This document shows positions 44,770 to 56,268 of a DNA stretch of 64,000 nt, one piece after another. The first letter of the stretch is position 1, and every line of letters starts with the position of its first letter. Where the stretch lies: contig OV884059.1 of NCBI GenBank assembly GCA_930367215.1, forward strand, positions 6,596,945-6,660,944, written 5' to 3'. Origin of the DNA: Pollenia angustigena. Taxonomy: Eukaryota > Arthropoda > Insecta > Diptera > Polleniidae. The notes below the pieces were generated by a model. It made no database searches. It worked only from the letters and a program-made list of their open reading frames with translations, and had not been told where the DNA came from. The position numbers were made by a program, and so were the translations under genes.

Positions 44770-47700
44770 TTTTACTTTAAAATCATAAAATTTAAGTTTT
44801 TAAAAAAGTATTGAAAATTTTTTAATTTATTTCAAGTTCGAAACTCAACACAAAATTTAGACATTTTTCAATGTTTGCTATCATTAAAAAAAAGTCTGAA
44901 TTTTTGTTATAGTTTAATTTGAATTTTGAAAATTTAATTGAAATTTATGAACTTTATTTTAAGTCAAGTTTGAAATTCAAATTTAATACTTATTAAAAAA
45001 TGTTAATTTCGAAATATTAATATATTTCGAATTTAACTTTAAATTTTTCTATTAGAATGTTTTTCATATTAAACATTTTTATTTAATTCAATTTTATACT
45101 AAACATTTCATTTTGTTTTGAAAACTGCATTATTTACATTTTTTACAAGGCCAACAAGATCTTTTGAATGGTTTAAGTTTTTAAGAATGCAAATTTATTT
45201 TGTATTTTTTTTCATGGAATTTCAATACCTATAAGAATTGTTTTTAAATAAGTTTATATATATTTTTTTCGATTGGCCACTCATAATTAAAAAATTTTAA
45301 AAATATTTAATTTTTTTTTTTTTTTTCAAAAAAAGGTTTTGTTCAAGTTTTTATGTTGAAACAAAATGTGCTGCAGTGCTACAGATACAACAAGTGTTTC
45401 AATGAATACATGCATGTGTGTTCATGAGTATCTGTGTTTGGGTACGTGTTTTGGGGTTCATTAAATGGTGGCTTTTAAATGACCACTGGTTGGTTGCTTG
45501 TTTGCTTTGTATTTAGTTGGGTTAACTTTGGCATTCAAAATATGGTTGTAACAGACATGTAGATTTAATTGTATCTTTTAGATTTTTTTCAGGTCTGTTA
45601 ACAAGTCTCAGACAGAACGTTGTAAATAAATATTGCAAAGCAAAAAAAAATATTAAAACAAGAATTTTTAAGTCAGGTTATTGGTAAATGAGAGTTAATT
45701 TAAAAATAAATAGTTGAACGATAATTTTTAAAATTGTCTAAACATTTTTAATTAAAAAATCTTAAAAATAAAGAAACTTCCAAACAATTTCTGCTGGAAT
45801 TTCGAGCATTAACCTTTTTTCAGAAAACAACAATTAATTAATTCAAAAAAAGAGCTTCTAAAATGTTCCCACCCATAATTATTTACTCTTCAGAGAAAAA
45901 TTTTTAAGATGCATACTTTCATTAATTCTCTTCAAAATGCATTTCTATTTAAAATTAAGCTCTATAAAAACAAATTTTGGTATAATGAAAGAAAAAAAAA
46001 GGCAAAAACCATTATAGCGTGTTGAAAAAGCTTTTCGAATATAATGAAAAAAGTTGAGAAAAAATTAAAAAACAACATCGCAATCTACAAATTAAACACA
46101 AACATGACACTTTGTATTTTTTTTTTTTATATAATAATTCTAGAAAGAAAAATAGATAAATAATGACATCTTAGAAAATTACAATTTTAATTCAAACAGT
46201 AAATTCTACAAATAACAGAGATATTGAAAACCCAAAATTAAGTGCATATTTCATAAAACAACTAAGATTCAAAGGAAAAATGTTTTTAAAAATAAAAAAT
46301 TGATATTCAAATTTAGATTAAATCCAAAAAGGCTCTTTACATTCGTATAATTTTTAAATATTTATAATATACAAAATCCGAAAAACAATTCCGGACTTTT
46401 TAAAATTTTTCGAAATTAAGTTCGAATCTCTCGAACTTCAAAAAAATGGAGTATTTTGATAAAATACATAATACAAATTCATCAAATTTAACAAAAACTT
46501 ATGATCACCAAAGTCGGCATCAAAATGAAATTATATATTCGAAATTTGCGAACTTCACTTTTAAGTTTTTGAACTTAAATGTAAAATTTTGCAACAACAA
46601 TTAAAAAATAAGCAAAAACTACAATAATTAAAGTTTTTTTCTTTCGAAAATATGTATGTATGTATGTAAGTATGTATGTATGAATTCAAAAAGTTTAAAA
46701 AAAAAAATAAAAAATAAAACAATTTTTTATTTATACTTAAAAATTAACAAAATTATATAAAATAATCCAATTAGTTTTTCCAAACTTTTGTTTTTTGATA
46801 CAATCAGAACTTTTAGGTGTAATTTAAAATGAAGTTCAAAATTATTGAACTTTTATAGCGATTTTTCGCACACCAACGAAAATGCTAGCTAGGTTATTAT
46901 ACCATTAATGAAAAATAAGTAAAAACAGAAATTAAATTTTTAACTACATATTCGAAAAATAAAATTTTTTGGCATTCGAAATTTTAAGTTATGTATGTTT
47001 CGAAAATTTGTATAGACTTAAAAATATTATTTACGGCTTGTGATTGCTAGGTTATTAACACCGTTAATATTTTTTTCATTTTCGAAATTCAATTTTTTTG
47101 TGAAAAATTAAGGGCATTATTCACTTTGCGTTGAGAAATTTTTCACAGAAAATTTTTTGAATTTTAAATTTTCTTAAGAAAAATTTTAAATTACAATAAT
47201 TTAATATTTTTTTTTCGAAAGCTGTACAACAAAATTTTCTGTTTTTCGATTATTTTTGAAAATTCGAAGTCAAGTTCGAACATTTTTTTTTACCTAAAAT
47301 TTTTTTTTTCAGAAACCTTATAAGAATTTTCTTAATTTTTCGCTATTTTTGAATTTCGAACATAAAAATTATAAGCAAAATTTTTAAGTTTTGATGAAAT
47401 TTTCAACCTAGTTTGGTCTTTTTTAGTTTTCATAAAATGTTATAACTTTAAGGGACATTTCTTTAAAACCAATATTGTCCCTTTTGATTTAGTTTACTGT
47501 TACTTTAATTAAATTGTTTATTTTTTATAGCCAAGACCTGAATCTTTTTTTCTAAATAAGCTAAAGCTTTAAAAATTCTAGTACTAAGTGCCATCTTAAG
47601 ATTCATATAAGAAAAAAAGACTTGAAAAAATAACTCATTTCAATTATGCAAATAAGTAGGGTAACTCGTTTTATAGTGTGTCACTGCTTTTTTTTTATTG

Positions 47701-49565
47701 TAAATCTTTTAACGTTCAAGTTTATTTTTAAAAATAAAACGCACATTATAACTTTTGTTCAACTTAAATGGTTAAAATTTATAAATTAAACCAGTTGATG
47801 AATAAAGAATTTTTATTTGTGTTTAAAAGAATATCTTCTTTGATTTTTTTGTTCTATTCTATTAGAAAAGGGTTGGCAGTTAAAGAAATTTAGGGAAAGT
47901 GCAAAGCAGCTGTGTTTTCAAATTTGCTAAATCTGTTAAATAAGGGTTACAATAAAAATCAGGAATTTTTTTTAAACATATCAAGGTAAAATTTTTAAGT
48001 TTAAGAAAAAAAAACAAGAAAAAACTTTAAGTTCTAAAATGTTCGTTTGTTTGTATTTTTTTTTTTTTTTTTTTGAAGTATGTACCTTAAAAGCATTTCA
48101 AGGTTAAATTAGTAAACAGAAAAATGTGTTTTTCTACAATGTTTAAAATTCTTTTTGAGATCCAATGAATTTTTAAATAATTTTAGTTTTTTTTAAACAA
48201 ATTTACCAAAATTTAGTGTAACAATCTCTTAATTACTATTTTTTACCTATTGTTTACATAAAATTAAGAGAGTACCATAACGGTATTTTTTTTTTTTTTT
48301 TTGATAAAAAAATCTCTATTTACAAATTATCCAGTTAAGAAGGCAACAACAAAAACTCAACACTCATATAGGTATGTAAGTATGTATGTGTGGCTTAAAG
48401 TAAACAGAGAAACACTTGTTATTTGCCTCTCTAACTCTTTTTTTTAGACCTCTTTTAATAATAACATAAATACCTATATATACAACCTTACAAACCTTAA
48501 AATAATATACCTATGGCATGTTCAAATAGCTGTTCTTTTATTTGACAGGTTGTAATCATGCAAAAGAAGTAACAATAATAATAAAAAATAAAACATATAG
48601 ACAAACTTTAACAACACACTGGGCAAAACAAAACCAAAAGAATTTTTTGAAAATTTTAAAAGCCACTTAAACATTTGGTGAATTTTTTTTTATTATAGAT
48701 GATCTTTTTTCTATTATTTCAACTCATGAAAGTTAAAAGTTGAATAGAAACTTTAAAAGCATACAAAAGAATAGATTAAAGAACATTAAAGCTTGGTTTT
48801 GTTTAAATTAAAGATTTAAGAATAGCTATAAAAAAAAGAAAAAAAAAACAAAAGAATAAAAAAAGAAGAAACTTAAACTAGGGTCGATGCACTCTAATGT
48901 AAAGAAGCGAACTAATACTGAAACTAAAATCTGCTTAGAAAAAATCATAGAAATCCACAGAGGATGAGAAACAGAATAACTCAACCGGTATAATAAAAAA
49001 TAAAGATGTTGTTTGCAGACAATGCCAATAGACAAAAGCAAATGTAACACAGTGGGCCTTAAAAAAATAGGAATGTAAAAAATATTTACTTAAGTAATTG
49101 AAAAATATCAATGTAAATAAAACAAACTTAACCAATTTCAAAGCCAAAATCCAGACTAAATGAAGCATATTTTTTTGTACGATTATTATTATTTTTTTTT
49201 TTTAATAAAAATTAAATTTTCATGCGAGCTCAGTTTTTAAAATTTAATTCGCTATTTATAAAAAGCTGATTTGCGTTTTGTTTTGTAAATAAAAGTTTGG
49301 AATTACAAAAAGCAAAAAAAATTTTTTTATGCTTAGTTTACAAAAATTAATTTTTTTTATTAAACGCCATTAAAAATTAGTCATACTTTTTATTTATATG
49401 TATGTACCTAGTGGGTTTGTGTTTATAACTCTTTTTTTTTAATTTTAAAATAATTAAATAAAACCACGGAGTAATTTATACAAATTAAAATAGGTTTATG
49501 GTTTAAAATGTTTATGAAACAGCTTTTATATGAAAATTTATTTAATAAACGCTTTATAAACCTAC
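44770..49565. other. Long AT-rich stretch without gene
   Basis: Contains many poly-A/T runs, a short (TATG)n at 46650-46682 and further TTCGAA-containing motif relatives near 46410, 46545 and 47260. 45350-45560 is less biased (ATGGTGGCTTTTAAATGACC and neighbours) but shows no frame or splice signal. Likely intronic or intergenic. Confidence 0.5.
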
Positions 49566-50195
49566 TAGCTGACCCGGCAAACGTTGTTTTGCCATGTAAC
49601 TTATTTCTTTTAGATGTTAGAGTGTCGGCATGCATAATTTTAAGAAAACCGGTTGTTAAGTTAAGAAGATAATAAACATTATAGGCCTTAGTTCTTTCCA
49701 GATGTTACACTATTGATTAGTTAAGAAGATATAGGGAGGGGGAGCTTTTACTCCTCTTGTCCTATTTTATGCCCTGTTCTCTTTCAGATGTTACAGTGTC
49801 TGCATGCTAAATTTTAAGAAAACCGGTTGATTAGTTAAGCAGATATAGCGAGAGGGAGCTCTTACCCCTCTTGCTCAGATGTTTCATTGCCTGCATGCCA
49901 AATTTTAAGAAAACAGGTTGATTAGCTAAGAAAATATGGGAGGGGGAGCTTATGACTTATTTTGCGCCCTTTAGAGGTATGAAATATACTCTACGACCTA
50001 TTCTCATACCTAACAAATACACATACAAAATTTCATAAAAATCAGTCAAGCCGTTTCGAAGGAGTACAAAATGGAGGGCATTTTATTGATATTTGTATGG
50101 GAATATATAGGAAAATCTAAATGCCAAATCTCCGAAACCACTGAGCCGATTTCGTGCAAACTTTACATAAACCATCTAGAGAGTATCCCTATTTT
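49566..50195. mobile_element. Insect dispersed repeat with CCCGGCAAACGTTGTTTTGCC signature
   Basis: It starts CTAGCTGACCCGGCAAACG and includes AAATTTCATAAAAATC, AAGCCGTTTCGAAGGAG and GAGCCGATTTCGTGCAAAC, phrases I know from a dispersed repeat found in many insects. I cannot assign the class. The middle is a tandem of about 90-bp units, with CAGATGTTAC at about 49689, 49784 and 49875 and GAGGGGGAGC-type ends. Confidence 0.65.
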
Positions 50196-50235
50196 TTATT
50201 AATAAGGCCGTTAAAATATAACTGGGTGTCGGAAT

Positions 50236-50434
50236 CTTAACTATTGCTCGAAATACATAATCTTTGACATTTATTTTTAAAAAATGTTCGCCGCGACTTT
50301 TCCGTAGTTGGTTCATTCGAAAAGTCGAATTTCTTTATTACTTTCTCCAGCACTGCTATCATTATCTTGCGAATTGCTCTAAACGAATTGGATTGAATGT
50401 TCTTAAGCGGGTTGGATTTTGAAAGCCTTTTATC
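50236..50434 (-). other. Exon-like frame behind a splice-acceptor pattern
   Basis: On the minus strand TTTGCCAATTTCAG (about 50435-50448) is followed by an open frame, DKRLSKSNPLKNIQSNSF...AIRKIMIAVLEKV...KSRRTFFKNK, ending ISSNS and TAA at 50237. Charged, coding-like composition contrasts with neighbouring poly-Phe/Lys frames. The protein is not recognised. It could be the last exon of a host gene or a piece of transposase, since a hAT terminus lies directly upstream. Confidence 0.3.
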
Positions 50435-50486
50435 CTGAAATTGGCAAACGCATACATTGAATTGAATTAGTAGTATAAGTGAGAAT

Positions 50487-50610
50487 CCGTGTTCGAAAAT
50501 AAACCGAATATTATTTAGCGTACGGTACGGTACACACACTCAGAAACGATATATATTTTTTAGTGTTTGTGTATAAGTACACAGCCCATAATACCGTTCA
50601 TAACTATTTT
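50487..50610 (-). mobile_element. Terminal fragment of the 36.5-kb hAT family
   Basis: The reverse complement matches 36950-37055: GAACGGTATTA, TGTGTAC-T-TACACAA, TATATATCGTTTCTG and GGTTTATTTTCGAACAC in order. The other terminus is missing. Confidence 0.7.
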
Positions 50611-50649
50611 CATAAAAGTAACAAACAATATTTAGGGTCCTGTGTTATG

Positions 50650-50913
50650 TTATATATATATGTTCCTTTTACTCCTCTGGGGAGCATAGGGCTGCCACAA
50701 GTTGATGTTGACTTCGTTCCACTGTAGTCGTAGCTCGGACAGTTCGGTTATGATTTGGCGTTTCCAGGTGTGTGATGGTCGTCCGATGCGCCTGCTTCCC
50801 TGTGGGTTCCAGTCTATGGCCTTCTTAGTGATATCGTCTAATGGCTTGCGGAGAGTGTGTCCAAGTGTTATGTTATAAATCAGTACAATTGAAGTGTTTC
50901 TGTAGACATACAT
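50650..50913 (-). pseudogene. C-terminal tail of an RTE/CR1-like non-LTR element
   Basis: The minus-strand frame contains LGHTLRKPLDDITKKAID, WNPQGSRRIGRPSHTWKR and ELSELRLQWNEVN. The order "LGHVLR ... DDIT ... A-x-DWNPQG-x-R-x-x-GRP-x-x-TW-R ... W-x-E" is the familiar last segment of insect and other RTE/CR1-like ORF2 proteins. Only the tail remains, with no RT catalytic motif. The 3' side runs into TATATATATG and the hAT fragment. Confidence 0.85.
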
Positions 50914-50975
50914 ACATTATATTTTAATGCTCTGTAGTGTTTTCTCACATTGATGAAGAAATGAGTAAACCAAAA

Positions 50976-51430
50976 ATTCTCACCAGAATTGTTGTTGTTG
51001 CTTGGCAATTTGCACGACCACAGCACAAATAGCCTGTGTGTATGTGTAATTTACCAGTCAAAATGAGCTGAACTTAACACAACGAAGTTTTTGGTTTTTT
51101 AACGAAAAACAGAAAGCAATTAAATGTTTTGATATTTGTGTAAAGTTGGTTAAGTACAGTTTTCTTATTGTATACGAAGATCACAAACAGAGAAACGTTT
51201 TTCTTAAGGTATTTACTACACAAACACTATTAGCGTTTTTGTTTTCCCCATTTCTACCGTACAAAACACTAAAAAAAAGTTTTAATTTTGTGGTTACACA
51301 TTTTAAGATCTTCTTTGTTACAAGATTTATATGCGATTCGTTATGATTCAAAATTCATTCTTTCAACTTACATACTGTACTTTACTGAACGTACAGTATG
51401 TAAGGTTTATTTTTAACTACTGGTGAGAAT
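50976..51430. mobile_element. Possible MITE with ATTCTCACCAG termini
   Basis: ATTCTCACCAG at the left and CTGGTGAGAAT at the right are perfect 11-bp inverses, 455 bp apart. No target duplication is evident. A perfect 14-bp hairpin (CTTACATACTGTAC, 10-base loop, 51367-51404) lies near the right end. The open frame 51146-51346 is not recognised. Confidence 0.45.
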
Positions 51431-51837
51431 GTAAGCAGTGTTACCAAAAGACTTCTTTCTCTATTGTTATACTGAACTAGTAGAAAAATCTTTAAAAATA
51501 AATAGAAAAAAACTAACATCTTTTTAAGAAACGGTTCTCAAATGGGGGACTGCAGAGCTTTTAGGATCCGTAACAGATTTCGATTTTTTTGAAAAATGCT
51601 AACATTACAAAATGCCAATATTGAACGCAAGCAACAAGTGATAACACAACATTTCTGTCTAAAAATTCAAGTTAGACTGACTGGTTTTATTTAGGGATGT
51701 ATTTTGTAAACACTTTATCTCATTTGGAAAATATATTCGTACAAATTTTTGAGAATTTAAAAAATTTTATATGAAAATCTTCGCACGGTGATTGGATATA
51801 TAAAATAGCCCCCTTCTTAATATTTGAGCACACGTAG

Positions 51838-52230
51838 GTGTGTGATTTAAAGAGGAAAAAATCGCGGCTTAGCAATTTTGCCGATCTCTGCTTTAATCCA
51901 ACATCCTGGCACAAAATTCGCCAAATCTTCCTATACGACAGACTAAAATGTTGCGCAAGGTTTCCAATCGTTAGTTTTCAATACTCTCTTGTAAAGTTGC
52001 AACTTGCATTATTCTACCCACTACTGGCTGGATGTGGTCTTTTGTATCATCCAATAACGTACGTTGAGACTTAAATTTTTGGTTGGTATTGGCAGTACTG
52101 CCCTTGGAAGGTTCATGAGGTACAACACATACTGACTGAAGAGTACAAAAAGCTTTTATCACAGAACGTTGATTTTCGTAATACAACTGAATAATTTGGA
52201 GATATTGTTGCGGCATAAGCGTTTTCATGA
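51838..52230 (-). pseudogene. Mariner-type transposase N-terminal region (DUF4817-like), frameshifted
   Basis: On the minus strand MKTLMPQQYLQIIQLYYENQ, then RSVIKAFCTL match the first helix-turn-helix of insect mariner-type transposases (typically "LT-x-x-QR-x-x-IV-x-x-YY-x-N-x-x-S-x-x-x-x-FRAL"). After frame changes, TLLDDTKDHIQ, ATLQESIEN and SLSYRKIWRILCQDVGLK follow. The last matches the second helix "LGLS-x-x-TTWRIL-x-KDLGL". There are at least two frameshifts. The catalytic domain is missing. A related fossil is at 37406. Confidence 0.7.
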
Positions 52231-52600
52231 TGAGTTGTCAAACAATAAATATAAATTGAATAAAACTAAAATGAAACCAGTCACGCGTGATCGGATATAA
52301 AAACTAAAGAAAAAAGTTCTCAATGGATAACCGTTTATATAGTTTTTTTTTTTTTTTTGTAATTTTCCATTTAATTGTTTTCGTCGTCCCACTGTGACTT
52401 CTAATACAAACTTATGAACTCATATGCACAAGAGCAATACAAAATAAAGTGAGTGTAACTTTAAATAGTTTTGTGTGTGTTATAGAATAACTAAATTTAA
52501 TAGATTATCATTAGATGAACTAGTAGAAAAAAGGTGATGCCAATTGACTCGAAAAAAACAATATATTCATTAAGGCAAAAAATATCACTCACACACAGGT
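52231..52600. other. No feature seen
   Basis: AT-rich, with an 18-base T run near 52342. No call. Confidence 0.4.
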
Positions 52601-53060
52601 AGCAAATTGAGTGTATGATCCGCCAAATATTAAACACCCGCCACCTGTTTAGGAGATGGAGCTATCTAAGCTCCGCTTCTGAAGGAAAAGCCAGCAGTAT
52701 CTGCTGAAAAGCAACGGCACCAAAATAACCTCCACATGCCGAACTTTCGCACAAGGGTGAAAAATCAGCCCTTCATGCGGAAAAGTCAATTCCCGCGGAC
52801 ATTCTTACAAAAAAAGTTGTTTTGTGCAAAAATGGGAGAAGATTTGCGTCCTCTGAGATGCCGATATCGTACATTGTACATCCCTTTAAATTAAGAAAAA
52901 AAAGAGGGAATCTATTTAAGCAAAGGGAAAATAAAGGCAATAGCAGTGAAGCATAGAAGTCCTTATTAGCGCTCGCCCCTTAAACATTCCTTGTCCGTGA
53001 GCCAACTTATCTCTCAAGGATGGCCAATACTTTAAATTAATTTGTATTGAACCAATACTT
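52601..53060. other. GC-richer unclassified segment
   Basis: Less A/T biased than its surroundings (CACCCGCCACCTGTTTAGG, CAAGGGTGAAAAATCAGCCC, GTCCGTGAGCCAACTTATC). One plus-strand frame is open for about 75 codons (HAELSHKGEKSALHAEKSIP...) without a start. I recognise no domain. Decayed mobile-element coding sequence is the simplest reading. Confidence 0.3.
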
Positions 53061-53087
53061 TACAATTAACACTTAAAATACCGATCT

Positions 53088-53150
53088 ACGGAGAAGCTCT
53101 TTTTTAATCGATCTAACGATGTCCGTCAATCTGGCTGTCCATGTTAATCT
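53088..53150 (+). repeat. Fragment of the mini-me-like copy-e type
   Basis: ATCGATCTAACGATGTCCG and CTGGCTGTCC match 28398-28430 of copy e. It is interrupted by the foldback MITE at 53151. Confidence 0.6.
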
Positions 53151-53317
53151 TAAGCCAAAAGTACACGGAATGTAAAAAGCCACATGCGCATGTCGTTCTG
53201 ACGTAATTTTGACCACTACAAAGCCACAATAGCCAGTTCGTGTTGTGTTATGACGACAAGTTATGTCAGAAGCACATGCGCATGTTTCTTTTTACATTCC
53301 GTGTACTTTAGGCTTTA
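53151..53317. mobile_element. Foldback MITE with TAAGCC-AAAGTACACGG arms (167 bp)
   Basis: About 55 bp at each end pair: AAAGTACACGGAATGTAAAA, ACATGCGCATGT and TTCTGACGTAA appear inverted on the right. It is inserted inside the mini-me-like fragment at 53088. A target duplication could not be defined. Confidence 0.8.
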
Positions 53318-53946
53318 TGCATTAAAATTTTTGGTTTTACATTGGCTTAAAGTATAAAAAAATATGCTTGTTTTCAAGTCGATACAACAGAAATTTTGAG
53401 AAGACATGAACCGGGATAGCGAAAGAGTGGAAAAATCCCAGGACTTTTTTTAATGAATTTTGTCATGTCTGTAGTCTTATTTTTTTTTCTTAACAGTTTA
53501 CGCTATTATGTTTTTTTAAGTCTCAATTATGAGCTTCCCCGGTTAAGTCTAGAATAAAAAACACGTCAAAGTTTATCTCAAATTCCATTTATGTAGACAC
53601 TATTGTTTTGTACATTTCAAAAAAATTTCAGCAAAATAAAAAGTGAACGACCACCATCATCCTCTTCATAATGTTAATAACGACGATGATGATGACGGTT
53701 TGTTACACTCAAGTTTACGCTTCTTTTTTCTTCTTCTGGTACCTAAAGAAGTCTTGTTCTGTTTTAGTTTCTTTTTTTCTTCTTCTTTTATTTAAATAAA
53801 TGTAGATCTATCCGTTCAACTTCCCTCTGGTTTTTAATTACATTTAACAATCTCTTTACTAATAATATGATTATTGTTTCTATTTTTTTAAAGAAAAAAA
53901 AAATACTCGTAGATATTTTTCTAGTTTGGATTTTTAGTCTTTTAAA
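53318..53946. other. No gene seen; small GATGAT repeat
   Basis: GACGATGATGATGACGG at 53681. Otherwise AT-rich. Confidence 0.4.
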
Positions 53947-54705
53947 CTCTACAACAGTGTTCCCAGTTTTGGGGATAACAATTTCGTAAAAATCCCCAGG
54001 AAATTTTTTGGGGAAAAGCACTTTTTTCGCTGGGAATTTTTGGGGATAATATATTATTATAAAAAGACCGATTTGGTCAAGATTTGGGCGGCTTAAACTT
54101 TTTCAAGAACTTGTTGAAATAGTTTTAAATATGGTTTTGTACCAACTAGCGTTACTTCTGTTGAACTAGTCTTTTTCTGTAATGAATATGAACAACCAAA
54201 ATCAATATTTGTAACAGAATGCAATATAAGTTATTAGAATTAATCAGAAGAAATAGATACACTTTAAAATAATGCAGCTTGCTGTGACAAATTTATTCAA
54301 TCATCTCAAATGCACTTTTTAAAAAAAACAACATGTAAAACAAAATTGCACTGGCAGATGAATCAGAGAATTTTGATTCCCTAGTTTTGAAATGATAAAT
54401 ATTGACGCATAGTTATTTTTCTTTTGCGTTTAAACGTTACCCTTGTTACATACTAAACATACATGTGTACATAGATACGTAGAACTCAAAGAATAAATAA
54501 CATTAGTTTTAATAATATGTATTACACAATGGATTTATTTATATAAATCGATGTATGCATATTTTTCCATTGACATAATATTATGTATTTTATTTTTAAG
54601 AAAAATGTGGGGATTTTTGGGGATAAGAAAATAGCTATTTTTGGGGATAAAAAATCGAAAATTGGGGATAGGGCTTAAAATAAAACTGGGAACCCTGCTC
54701 TACAA
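53947..54705. mobile_element. hAT-type element with CTCTACAA target duplication
   Basis: The element proper is 53955-54697 (743 bp). The termini CAGTGTTCCCAGTTTT and AAAACTGGGAACCCTG are inverse with one mismatch. CTCTACAA flanks both ends exactly. Near both ends TTTTTGGGGATAA/TTATCCCC motifs repeat. No transposase frame remains. Confidence 0.9.
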
Positions 54706-55159
54706 AGAATCAGCAGTAGCTTTAAAAAAAAGTTTGCAGGTGCAGGCCAAACTTAAAAAAGAACAAAAACAAAAACGTAAATTAACACTTTTAAAAGTCT
54801 TTTGTTTACATGACTTTTATGGCGGTGCTTTTTTATGGTTTTCTTAACAAAAAAAAAAAATTCTATTAGATTTGCTGCATTAATGTTCACATATGAAAAG
54901 AATTTTTCAGTTTTTTTTTTTTTGATTTTTCTTAAATTTTTAAAATAGTAACAATATGGATTACGAAAAATTTCCGGTGTTAATTTATGGCTTTTAGAAA
55001 AAAAGACATAAAAATGTTGCTGCTGCAACAAATAAAGGAAAATATGGAAAAATATTTTTAATTATTAAAGATTATTTTGTCAAAATGAGGTTAAAAAGGA
55101 TGTAAAAATTAAAGATTTTACGATTATTTGCAATAAAATTTTGACATGTTAATTCAATT
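54706..55159. other. AT-rich stretch, no feature seen
   Basis: Poly-A and poly-T runs. No gene supported. Confidence 0.4.
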
Positions 55160-56120
55160 GTATAAAATATGTGAGATTGCAAACAAGACTATGGAACATG
55201 CTGTAGACACTTGTTTATGGTATAAATTGTACACTAGTGTACCGTCTGCTGTTAAGCATTGTTCTGTAGTCTAGTCAACAGCCCGTTGTATAGTCTATGG
55301 CTTATTCTAAACACATGTCTTAAGTCTTTTCTTTAAACTAATTTATAGTCTTTTCCATGATCTACTTTATAGTATTTTCTATAGATTATTTTATAGCATA
55401 GTCGATAGTCTAGTCTTAAGCCTGTACTATAGTCTAGCTATAGCAATACTAGTTTATACACTAGTATATAGTCAATTTTTAAGACTATTCTATTGTCTTT
55501 TCCATTGATTTGATAGTATTTAAAATTGTATATTCTTTTCTATAGCCTTTATTTTCTAGTCTAATCGATAGCCTGGCCTATAGTCTAGTCTTTTACCTAT
55601 TCTATACACTAGTTTATATGTAGTTCTAGTTAATTGCGTTTTTCATAGTCTAATTTATAGTATTTTCAATAGCCTGTCCTATAATCTATGTTTGGCCTAT
55701 TCTATACTATAGTATAGGAAATTTCTAAGACTAAGCTGACTGTCTTTACTTAGTCCACATTATTGTTTTGTCAATTTTATAGTCTGGTCTTATGCCATTT
55801 CTCTAGTCTAGTCAAGAGCCTGTCTAATAGTCTAGTCTTTGGCCTGTTCCATACGCCAATATACAGTAATAGTGTAAGACTAGCTTATCGTCTTTTTCAT
55901 AGTCTGCTTTATAGTTCTTCTATTTATTAGTCTAGTTCATAGCCGGTTCTATAACTTATTTTATATTGTAGTCTATGATGATCTGCTGCTCTCAATCTTG
56001 GGAGCAAAATGCCTCAAATAAAAATTTACATCTTCTCGTTTGCTATTCTAAATTGTAGTCTATCGCCTATTCTAATGCGATAGTCTAAAGCTTATTCTCT
56101 AGTCTATAGCCAAATCCATA
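55160..56120. repeat. Degenerate CTATAGTCTAGTC simple repeat
   Basis: Variants of TAGTCTAGTCTATAGCCT and TATTCTATAGTC run almost continuously. Related text occurs at 58840-58960, in the 24-bp minisatellite at 59757, and at 63905-64000. The period is too blurred to fix by eye. Confidence 0.7.
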
Positions 56121-56268
56121 GTCATCTACAATGGTATCAACAGGGGCTGATAAGAGGAGTAACGACTCCGGGTACCCCAGTTGTGACAGGTACTAGGAGC
56201 CCACTAGATAAGCTTGAAAAATTCCTGCCAGGGGACGGGTGATATCGCCCTTTAAAAGCATATAAAAT
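56121..56268 (+). other. Short coding-like insert in the simple repeat
   Basis: GC-richer island. One plus frame reads QGLIRGVTTPGTPVVTGT then RSPLDKLEKFLPGDG to a stop. This resembles a retrotransposon ORF1-type fragment, but I cannot assign a family. Confidence 0.3.
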
